From Acinetobacter sp. (GTDB lineage: Bacteria > Pseudomonadota > Gammaproteobacteria > Pseudomonadales > Moraxellaceae), in NCBI GenBank assembly GCA_030152675.1, contig JASLIY010000037.1:1-5013 (forward strand): a stretch of DNA of 5,013 bases. Direction: 5' to 3'. This document shows, one piece after another, positions 1-5,013 of the stretch. Below the pieces are notes generated by a model, which saw only the letters and a list, made by a program, of their open reading frames with translations, made no database searches and was not told the DNA's origin. Positions within the stretch are counted from its first letter, which is position 1; each line of letters begins with the position of its first letter. A program made the translations under genes and the position numbers.

Positions 1-1
1 A

Positions 2-103
2 TTGGGCAATGCTTGGCTTGATCATCATCCACGGCAATACGCTCATCAAACAGAATGGCTGCACGTAACACAAGAGATGACGCTGAATGTTCATGAGCAT
101 TGA
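2..103 (+). CDS. Possible 3' end of an unidentified plus-strand gene (partial)
   Basis: Reading from base 2, 33 sense codons run without interruption into a TGA at 101-103. The peptide is rich in His, Gln and Trp and ends in LNVHEH. I do not recognise a family, and the fragment is too short to assign one. The codons (CAT, CAA, GAA, CTG) resemble those of the clear genes further right. The opposite strand is also open through this stretch: from a stop near position 130 it reads about 41 codons to the left edge, including SSLVLRAAILFDERIAVDDD, but has no ATG in that frame. Which strand is coding cannot be settled from this window. No terminator hairpin is visible after the TGA. Confidence 0.25.
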   Translation: MGNAWLDHHPRQYAHQTEWLHVTQEMTLNVHEH

Positions 104-153
104 AAGAATCAAGGAAGCGATTAGTCTAAACAACAGTCACCGGCGAACCACCA

Positions 154-166
154 AATAATTGTTATT
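154..166. promoter_or_regulatory. Short palindrome, possible operator
   Basis: AATAA and TTATT are exact inverted 5-base arms around a TTG centre. The site is 203 bases upstream of the exporter start and about 90 bases upstream of the best promoter candidate. AT-rich palindromes of this size are typical of MarR- or TetR-type operators, but they also arise by chance in AT-rich intergenic DNA. No regulator gene is visible in the window. Confidence 0.15.
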
Positions 167-258
167 CTGTGTTGCTAAATGCATCGACTGTGCTGCTGTA
201 GTAAATCAAGTCAGTCACCTATGCGTGCGATTGCTTACAAAAATATTGATCGCAAAAA

Positions 259-287
259 TTTACTTCATCCTCGAAAATTCGTTTAAT
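259..287 (+). promoter_or_regulatory. Candidate sigma70 promoter for the efflux genes
   Basis: A -35-like TTTACT (259-264, 4 of 6 to consensus) is followed after exactly 17 bases by a -10-like TTTAAT (282-287, 5 of 6). Transcription would start near 294 and leave a leader of about 75 bases before the exporter ATG at 369. The spacer contains CGAA-AA-TTCG (272-281), a perfect 4-base-arm palindrome where a repressor could block RNA polymerase. This is the best-scoring pair I found by eye in the 265-base gap. The region is AT-rich, so chance matches are possible. Confidence 0.4.
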
Positions 288-357
288 TATCCACTAAATA
301 GTCAAAGGTTAATCCACGTCCTTCACACAGAAAAAAAATGCAGTGATCGATGTACAC

Positions 358-362
358 AGGAA
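358..362 (+). promoter_or_regulatory. Ribosome binding site that sets the exporter start
   Basis: AGGAA lies 6 bases before the ATG at 369, which is good Shine-Dalgarno spacing. It is the main reason for starting the exporter at 369 and not at the in-frame ATG at 159. The 70 codons between the two are Cys-rich, contain no recognisable domain and cover the candidate promoter. Confidence 0.65.
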
Positions 363-368
363 CCATGC

Positions 369-2015
369 ATGAGTAAAGAACCACGTTTGCTCGAACCCGC
401 CCCCGATTGGACGGCAGAGGAACGTCCAACCCTCCCTGGCTCACCCGCCGCGATCAACCATCCGCAGCATAAGCGGATTTTGTATTTTGTGATCGGGGTC
501 TTTATTGCGATTTCGGGCAGTTTGAGTAATGGTTTTATCACCGCCAATTTGCCCTTGATTCAAGGTGAATACGGCCTTACACCCAGTGAGGCTGCGTGGA
601 TTCCTGCGGTCTATGTGATGGCCAATGTCAGCTCCAACTTGATCCTGTTTAAAGCACGACAACAATATGGACTTCGGCTCTTTTCAGAGATCGGACTGGT
701 GATCTTTATTGCGGTGCTGATCCTGCATCTGATGGTGCATACCTTTCATATGGCGCTGTTTGTGCGTTTTATCAGTGGTTTGGTCGCAGCGCCACTGAGC
801 TCTTTGGGCATGTACTACATCATGCAAGCCTTTCAAAAAGTTCATTTTGGCAAAGGCATCTATTTGGCACTGGGCTTTCAACAACTCGGCGTGCCCTTGG
901 CATGGATCATTTCCCCGAGTCTGGTCGACGTCAATGACTGGTCGATCTTGTATACCTTTGAGCTCGGACTAGCGCTGTGTTGTTTGGCAATGGTGGTGTC
1001 GCTGAAACTGCCGCGCAGCTTACGGATTGCGGTGTTTGAGAAACAAGACTTTTTCACTTTTGCATTGTTAGCTCCCGGTTTTGCCTGTTTGTGTATTGTG
1101 CTGACTCAGGGCCCAATCCTATGGTGGTTTGACAGTCCCAAGCTTGGCTATCTGCTAGTGGCAGGCTTTAGTTTGGTGGTTGTGGGACTTTGCTATGAAC
1201 ATTTTCGGGTCAATCCCCTGATTTTAACGCGTTGGATCGGCACCGCATCGGTACTCAACTTTATATTTGCAGCATTGGCGATTCGATTTTTGATGTCTGA
1301 ACAAAGCTATGCTGCCGTCAACTTCCTCAAAACCATGGGCATGGGACCGGATCAGTTTGTTCCCTTATATACAGTGATCTTCATCGGCATCACCACTGGC
1401 ACGTTGCTGAGTGCCGTGACTTATTCGCGCGAACGGATTTTCCTACATCTCCTGTTTGCCGAAGCACTGATCCTGATCGCCTGTGGCTTGGACTATCAAC
1501 TGACCAGTGATGTGCGTCCTGCCAATTTCTATTTAAGTCAATTTTTGGTCGGTGTGGCAGGTGGTGCTTTTATTGGCCCTTTACTCTTGACCGGCATGAT
1601 CAGCGCCTTACAGAAAGGCCCCACACATATCATCACCTTCATCGTGCTATTTTCTGCGACACAAAATTTTGGTGGCTTGATTGGCAATGCCTTTTTCTCC
1701 ACCTACCAACAGCATCGAACTCAAGTCTATAAAATGGAAATGATCGACCAAGTTGCGCCCAATCAAGCCCTTGTCACGCAGCGATTAAACAGCTCTGCCG
1801 CCGCAACACATGCCAGTGTGCAAGATCCTGCACTGACACAGAACCAAGCCATCCGCAACTTAAATCAAAGCATTAGCCGTGAAGCACAAGTCCGTGCTTA
1901 TAATGATGTGATTGCATTAAACGGATTATTTGCTTTATTTTTATTGATCTGGGGCACACTCAATATTTTCTGGAGTCGTTATAAACTGCGTAAAATCAAT
2001 GCCAACAGCCCCTAG
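369..2015 (+). CDS. DHA2-family MFS multidrug exporter, EmrB/FarB-like
   Basis: This 548-residue inner-membrane protein should be a proton-driven drug or toxic-compound exporter that works with the fusion protein encoded next door. About 14 hydrophobic segments can be seen, near residues 37-57, 76-94, 103-123, 128-148, 163-183, 192-212, 228-246, 259-276, 291-308, 331-350, 357-374, 388-411, 420-442 and 513-535. A polar stretch of about 65 residues (446-511) lies between the last two, as in 14-helix DHA2 pumps, and ends in REAQVRAYND. The first 36 residues are a polar, Pro-rich cytoplasmic tail. The family signatures are recognisable but weak: the loop after helix 2 reads FKARQQYGLRLF in place of the usual G-D-R-x-G-R-R pattern, helix 4 has R-F-I-S-G-L, and helix 5 has LGVPLAWIISP where a classical antiporter motif C is expected. 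The start at 369 is chosen for its AGGAA site. The exporter-first gene order is the reverse of E. coli emrAB. Family assignment is firm; substrate is unknown. Related pumps carry names such as emrB or farB, but I cannot choose one from sequence alone. Confidence 0.9.
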   Translation: MSKEPRLLEPAPDWTAEERPTLPGSPAAINHPQHKRILYFVIGVFIAISGSLSNGFITANLPLIQGEYGLTPSEAAWIPAVYVMANVSSNLILFKARQQYGLRLFSEIGLVIFIAVLILHLMVHTFHMALFVRFISGLVAAPLSSLGMYYIMQAFQKVHFGKGIYLALGFQQLGVPLAWIISPSLVDVNDWSILYTFELGLALCCLAMVVSLKLPRSLRIAVFEKQDFFTFALLAPGFACLCIVLTQGPILWWFDSPKLGYLLVAGFSLVVVGLCYEHFRVNPLILTRWIGTASVLNFIFAALAIRFLMSEQSYAAVNFLKTMGMGPDQFVPLYTVIFIGITTGTLLSAVTYSRERIFLHLLFAEALILIACGLDYQLTSDVRPANFYLSQFLVGVAGGAFIGPLLLTGMISALQKGPTHIITFIVLFSATQNFGGLIGNAFFSTYQQHRTQVYKMEMIDQVAPNQALVTQRLNSSAAATHASVQDPALTQNQAIRNLNQSISREAQVRAYNDVIALNGLFALFLLIWGTLNIFWSRYKLRKINANSP

Positions 2016-2070
2016 CCCCTAATACTTTATAACTTGATCAAATACTTATTGCCCAGAGATTAAAAGCATC

Positions 2071-3258
2071 ATGTCAGAGCAACCACAGTCCTCCACGCCG
2101 CACCATACCGACAGCGTCTCTGATCGGGCCGCTGACAGCGCATCGAACAATGCTCAAACAGCCAATTCAGATTCGGCGCCAAAAGTGTCATTGTCTCCGC
2201 CGCCATCGAGTAAATTGATTGGTACACCGAAACGGGTGTTGGCGATGATGGCCGTGGTGTTAATACTGGGCATTATCATCATCTTATGGGCATGGCGGAT
2301 TGGTCCTTTTCATACCGCACTGGAAAAAACCGACAATAGCTATATCAAGGGCAAAACCACTTTGCTGTCTTCTCAGATTAATGGCTACGTACAAACGGTT
2401 GAAGTCAAAGACTTTGATCAGGTCAAACAAGGTCAGGTGCTGATGCACATTGATGCAACGCCTTATAATCAAAAAGTTAGCCAAGCCCAATCTGGGGTAG
2501 AACAAGCCAAAAACAACTTGGCCAATCAAAGCCAGACCATCGCCCAACGCCAAGCTGACATCGCCGCAGCGCAAGCCAAAGTTGAACAGGCACAAGCAGC
2601 CGATCATTTGGCATTGGCACAATTGAAACGTTATCAGCAATTGGGCGACAGTGGCGCTGCAGCACGGGCTGAGCAAGACAAAGCGCTGGCAGATCAACAA
2701 AATACCACAGCATTGCTCAAGCAAGCTCAAGCCAATCTCCAAGTGGCGCAACAGGCGCTGAAAACTGCGCAAGTGGCCGAAACAGGTTTGCAAGCTCAAG
2801 TCAGCAGCGCCCAAGCCCAACTCGATCAAGCTCAGACCACCAAAAACTATAGTACGATCATCGCCCCCATGGATGGTCAACTCGGGGAAGTCACCCCACG
2901 CATCGGGCAATATGTTGCGGCGGGAACGCAGTTGTTATATCTGATTCCAAAACAAAGTTGGGTGATTGCCAATTTCAAGGAAACCCAAATCGCGGACATG
3001 CGGATTGGGCAAAAAGCTTGGTTTAGCGTGGATGCACTTAAGCATCAAAAGTTTAGAGGTCATGTCGATCAGATTTCCCCTGCCGCAGGCTCAGAGTTTA
3101 GTGTGCTCAAACCAGATAATGCGACTGGAAACTTTACTAAAGTGGTGCAACGCATCGCGGTGCGTATCAGTATTGATCCCGACCAACCCGACATGGATAA
3201 GCTACGCCCCGGCATGTCGGTGGTGACCACGGTTGACACTCAATCCCTCCCAAGATGA
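2071..3258 (+). CDS. HlyD/EmrA-type periplasmic membrane fusion protein
   Basis: This 395-residue adaptor bridges the exporter to an outer-membrane channel. The domains in order are: a Ser/Pro/Gln-rich cytoplasmic tail (1-56); one membrane anchor (about 57-76); the first half of a lipoyl-like domain (about 89-130, with NSYIKGKTTLLSSQINGYV); a long Ala/Gln-rich alpha-helical hairpin (about 131-258) with a turn near GDSGAAARAEQDKA; the second lipoyl half (IIAPMDGQLGEV then GQYVAAGTQLLYLIP); and a beta-barrel (about 295-390). The barrel has the EmrA hallmarks ANFKETQIADMRIGQ and PDNATGNFTKVVQR. The gene starts 55 bases after the exporter stop with no hairpin between, so one transcript is likely. 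The Shine-Dalgarno sequence is poor (only AAAAG about 5 bases before the ATG). The tail before the anchor is clearly longer than the roughly 20 residues in E. coli EmrA. No outer-membrane partner is encoded here. Family assignment is firm; substrate is unknown. Confidence 0.92.
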   Translation: MSEQPQSSTPHHTDSVSDRAADSASNNAQTANSDSAPKVSLSPPPSSKLIGTPKRVLAMMAVVLILGIIIILWAWRIGPFHTALEKTDNSYIKGKTTLLSSQINGYVQTVEVKDFDQVKQGQVLMHIDATPYNQKVSQAQSGVEQAKNNLANQSQTIAQRQADIAAAQAKVEQAQAADHLALAQLKRYQQLGDSGAAARAEQDKALADQQNTTALLKQAQANLQVAQQALKTAQVAETGLQAQVSSAQAQLDQAQTTKNYSTIIAPMDGQLGEVTPRIGQYVAAGTQLLYLIPKQSWVIANFKETQIADMRIGQKAWFSVDALKHQKFRGHVDQISPAAGSEFSVLKPDNATGNFTKVVQRIAVRISIDPDQPDMDKLRPGMSVVTTVDTQSLPR

Positions 3259-3355
3259 CAATATCCATCACCTCACCCGACTGACGATCTCTCAATAGAT
3301 GTTTGAGATGGCAATACATCGAGATCAGTCAAACCACCATTTGAGTGTCACAACC

Positions 3356-4252
3356 ATGAATACAATGCTGGAGCGCTTTGAGGCCATTCGCCAACAGATC
3401 ACCGATCAAACACTGCTGCTCGATACAGATCTGAGTGTCACGATCAGACGATTGGATCAAATCCACCCACAGATTTCGGGCAATAAGTTTTTTAAGCTCA
3501 AATACAATTTGATCGAAGCGCAACGATTGGGCTACCGCCAGATCCTGACCTTCGGTGGCGCCTACTCCAACCACATTGCCGCCACAGCCTATGCGGCGCA
3601 ACGGTTTGGTTTTGAAAGTATTGGTATCATTCGTGGGGAGGAGTTAGCAACCCAAGCATTGAACCCGACCTTAAGTACGGCCGTGCAGCATGGCATGCAG
3701 TTGCATTTTGTCAGTCGTGGCGTTTATCGACAGAAACATCTGCCTGATTATTTGGCGCAGTTACAGCAACACTACCCACATGCCTATATATTGCCCGAAG
3801 GTGGTAGCAATTACTTGGCGGTATTGGGTTGTCAGGAAATCCTCAGCCATCAGGATCAACAAGACTTTGATGTGATTTGTGCTGCCGTCGGCACAGGTGG
3901 CACTTTGGCAGGCATCATCACTGCCAGCGCAGCGCAGCAACAGGTATTGGGCTTTTCAGCACTTCAGGGAGATTTTCTCACCCAAGCTGTGCTGCAACAT
4001 TTACCCAGTCTTCATCCACAAGACAATTGGCAGATCATCGATGACTATTGCTGTGGCGGCTATGCCAAAACTACACCTGAGTTACTGAAATTTATCGATC
4101 AATTCCAACAACGCCACGCGATTCCTTTAGAGCCAATTTACACTGGGAAAATGCTGTATGGCGTCATGGACCTGATTGCAAAACAATACTTTAAATCCGG
4201 CACGCGAATCTTGGTGATTCACTCGGGTGGCTTGCAGGGGAATTTTGAGTAG
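3356..4252 (+). CDS. PLP-dependent ACC deaminase/D-cysteine desulfhydrase family enzyme
   Basis: This is a cytoplasmic fold-type II PLP enzyme, 298 residues from the chosen start. In that numbering the PLP lysine is K44 in RLDQIHPQISGNKFFKLKYN. GGAYSNH (67-73) is the substrate-binding Ser-Asn-His loop, EGGSN begins at 148, VGTGGT (178-183) is the phosphate-binding loop, GGYAK lies near 234, PIYTGK (260-265) carries the conserved Tyr262, and HSGG (289-292) ends the fold. True ACC deaminases have Glu after that tyrosine and Leu in the final motif (E295 and L322 in Pseudomonas numbering). Here these are Thr263 and Ser290, which points toward D-cysteine desulfhydrase-like chemistry (pyruvate, sulfide and ammonia from D-cysteine). 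The true substrate is unproven. In-frame ATGs also exist at 3299 and 3308, the former giving 317 residues. I prefer 3356 because the extra codons include rare ones, no good ribosome site precedes any candidate, and the conserved core starts about 30 residues after 3356. The gap after the fusion protein stop shows no terminator. Confidence 0.88.
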   Translation: MNTMLERFEAIRQQITDQTLLLDTDLSVTIRRLDQIHPQISGNKFFKLKYNLIEAQRLGYRQILTFGGAYSNHIAATAYAAQRFGFESIGIIRGEELATQALNPTLSTAVQHGMQLHFVSRGVYRQKHLPDYLAQLQQHYPHAYILPEGGSNYLAVLGCQEILSHQDQQDFDVICAAVGTGGTLAGIITASAAQQQVLGFSALQGDFLTQAVLQHLPSLHPQDNWQIIDDYCCGGYAKTTPELLKFIDQFQQRHAIPLEPIYTGKMLYGVMDLIAKQYFKSGTRILVIHSGGLQGNFE

Positions 4253-4312
4253 ATCACTTAATTTACTGTCTTCGATTGAAGTGAAATGGTCGATCATAAC
4301 TTTGTTAGGCAT
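4253..4312 (-). pseudogene. Possible 5' remnant of an ISAs1-type transposase gene
   Basis: On the minus strand an ATG at 4312-4310 opens a reading frame beginning MPNKVMIDHFTSIEDS. The pattern of hydrophobic residues, then His-Phe, two or three residues, Ile-x-Asp, resembles my memory of the N-termini of ISAs1/H-repeat transposases (DDE_Tnp_1-associated domain), where an H-F-x-x-I-x-D-P-R stretch is common. After about 20 codons the frame runs into the antisense of the PLP enzyme and ends without further transposase features. If real, this is a scar of an insertion sequence whose outer end lies near 4370 and whose body is gone. No Shine-Dalgarno site is visible upstream. The match is short and made by eye, so chance is a serious alternative. 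Confidence 0.25.
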
Positions 4313-4368
4313 AGTTCGTAAGTTTCATTATTTTGAGGCAACATTAGCCATCACTCTAACCCTAACAA
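4302..4368. repeat. Spaced 8-base inverted repeat
   Basis: TTGTTAGG (4302-4309) and CCTAACAA (4361-4368) are exact inverted copies separated by 51 bases. The CATAA and TTATG just outside (4295-4299 and 4376-4380) also match as an inverted pair, at unequal spacing. The arms flank the region upstream of the possible transposase remnant and may be terminal or subterminal mobile-element sequence. The distance is too great for an ordinary terminator. Confidence 0.4.
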
Positions 4369-4378
4369 TGAGATTTTA

Positions 4379-4418
4379 TGGCTCAGTTGAAATTTCAGCT
4401 TATCATCCAACAGAGCCA
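4379..4418. repeat. Imperfect inverted repeat (hairpin) between convergent genes
   Basis: TGGCTCAGTTG (4379-4389) pairs with CAACAGAGCCA (4408-4418): 10 of 11 positions are complementary, with one A-A mismatch and an 18-base loop. Its inner part overlaps a perfect 10-base palindrome, TGAAATTTCA (4388-4397). It lies between the plus-strand PLP gene and the minus-strand AT-rich gene, where a bidirectional terminator would be expected. Neither strand has a clear run of Ts right after the stem, so it does not look like a standard factor-independent terminator. It may instead stabilise 3' ends or be a recombination relic. Confidence 0.4.
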
Positions 4419-4452
4419 ATCAACTCAACTACTGCAGTAAAAAATTAACGCA

Positions 4453-5013
4453 CTAATTTAATTCAATTTTATTAACTTTATTCTCTTGATCGGTATAAGT
4501 GAGAACGCCCTTATCATCAATAGAGTAATCTTCTCCAAGTTCTATAACGCTATCATTTCCGGGCACTAATTTCCTTAAATAAAATAAATCAATTTCATCA
4601 AAATAAGATGAAATTAGAGCATATTTTAACTGCCCCTTAATTTCAATAAATCGTATAGCATCAACAGGAGTATTGAGCTTATTCAGAAATCTCAATAATT
4701 CAGGATAGTTTTCTTCAATTTCTTGCTTTGAATAACTATGATCTTCTAATTGCGTCAATTTATCACAGTCTTTTTCTGAATTCTTTTTAAGGCAATTCAT
4801 AAAATAGGAGGACGAATTAGGTATTTTTATAGATTTTACTGGTTTTTTTATTGTAGGTGCCTCATTCCCCGAAATCACATTATAATATTCAGCCAATTTC
4901 ACTTCTTTTATTTTATCTTTATAAGGAATATATACCGCACGACTTTCATTTGTTGTAATTACAACCCATTTATTTTTACCAGCCGGTAAGAAATAGAAAC
5001 TTTGATCTACTTC
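4453..5013 (-). CDS. AT-rich hypothetical protein, C-terminal 186 residues (start beyond window)
   Basis: The minus-strand frame is open from the right edge to a TAG at 4455-4453. A GTG at 4902-4900 could be called as a start, but the frame continues upstream without a stop through EVDQSFYFLPAGKNKWVVITT and TNESRAVYIPYKDKIKEVK, which reads as real protein, so the gene is cut by the window edge. The visible part is charged and soluble-looking (Lys, Glu, Asp, Asn, Tyr), with no membrane segment. Two cysteines lie eight residues apart (NCLKKNSEKDC), which could form a disulfide. Near the end, QLKYALISSYFDEIDLFYLRKL is followed by GEDYSIDDKGVLTY, suggesting beta-strands. I recognise no family. 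GC is about 25-38% in the lines I counted, against 50-60% in lines from the two efflux genes, which suggests a separate, probably acquired origin. Confidence 0.75.
   Translation of the reverse strand, partial: EVDQSFYFLPAGKNKWVVITTNESRAVYIPYKDKIKEVKLAEYYNVISGNEAPTIKKPVKSIKIPNSSSYFMNCLKKNSEKDCDKLTQLEDHSYSKQEIEENYPELLRFLNKLNTPVDAIRFIEIKGQLKYALISSYFDEIDLFYLRKLVPGNDSVIELGEDYSIDDKGVLTYTDQENKVNKIELN

Noticed and set aside
134..219. CAGTCACC occurring twice (134-141 and 212-219)
   Set aside because: A single 8-base repeat is expected roughly by chance in a region of this size, and no matching spacing or symmetry supports an operator.
159..368. In-frame 70-codon extension upstream of the exporter starting at ATG 159
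   Set aside because: The peptide is Cys-rich with no domain, no ribosome site precedes 159, the stretch contains the best promoter candidate, and a good AGGAA site precedes ATG 369.
2284..2910. Minus-strand 208-codon open frame inside the fusion protein gene
   Set aside because: It is antisense to the coiled-coil region. Repeated CAA/GCC codons on the plus strand suppress stops on the other strand; the peptide has no coherent domain.
4304..4366. GTTAGGC and CCCTAAC suggesting integron attC sites
   Set aside because: A real attC has RYYYAAC first and GTTRRRY second, with paired inner boxes. Here the order is reversed, the second box breaks the consensus at its first base, and no partner boxes lie at suitable distances.
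4390..4420. Possible XerC/XerD (pdif-like) recombination site typical of Acinetobacter plasmids
   Set aside because: The ATTTC and TTATC pieces do not form the two 11-base arms around a 6-base spacer, and no TTATGTTAA-type arm is present.
4227..4448. Plus-strand 73-codon frame overlapping the end of the PLP gene
   Set aside because: It begins inside the PLP gene in another frame, has no ribosome site and crosses the repeat-rich junction. It gives no recognisable protein.
4453..4902. Treating the AT-rich gene as a complete 149-residue protein starting at GTG 4902
   Set aside because: The frame stays open with protein-like sequence to the window edge, and no good ribosome site precedes the GTG. 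A truncated longer gene is the better reading.

Overview
The window looks like chromosomal DNA from a gamma-proteobacterium of the Moraxellaceae, most plausibly Acinetobacter or a close relative. This rests on the protein style (His- and Gln-rich, CAA/CAT codons), the moderate GC of the main genes (about 50% in the stretches I counted) and the gene set. No rRNA, tRNA or other taxonomic marker is present, so the assignment is an inference.

Layout. Positions 1-103 hold what may be the last 33 codons of a plus-strand gene, although a minus-strand reading is also open there. Positions 104-368 are non-coding and carry a plausible sigma70 promoter (259-287), two small palindromes and a good Shine-Dalgarno sequence (358-362). 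Three plus-strand genes follow without a visible terminator between them. The first is a 14-helix DHA2-family major facilitator exporter (369-2015). The second, 55 bases later, is an EmrA/HlyD-type membrane fusion protein (2071-3258). The third is a PLP-dependent enzyme of the ACC deaminase/D-cysteine desulfhydrase family (about 3356-4252). After this set comes a 200-base junction with inverted repeats and a possible 5' remnant of an insertion sequence transposase on the minus strand. The right end (4453-5013) is a much more AT-rich minus-strand gene of unknown function, cut by the window edge.

How the genes work together. The exporter and the fusion protein form the inner-membrane and periplasmic parts of a tripartite EmrAB/FarAB-type pump. 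The outer-membrane channel is not in the window and would have to be a TolC-like protein encoded elsewhere. The PLP enzyme may be co-transcribed with the pump, but a functional link is only a hypothesis. Its active-site surroundings fit a D-cysteine desulfhydrase-like enzyme better than a true ACC deaminase.

I did not find a convincing new system. The most unusual part is the right-hand junction, where composition, strand and gene type all change right after the stop codon of the PLP enzyme.
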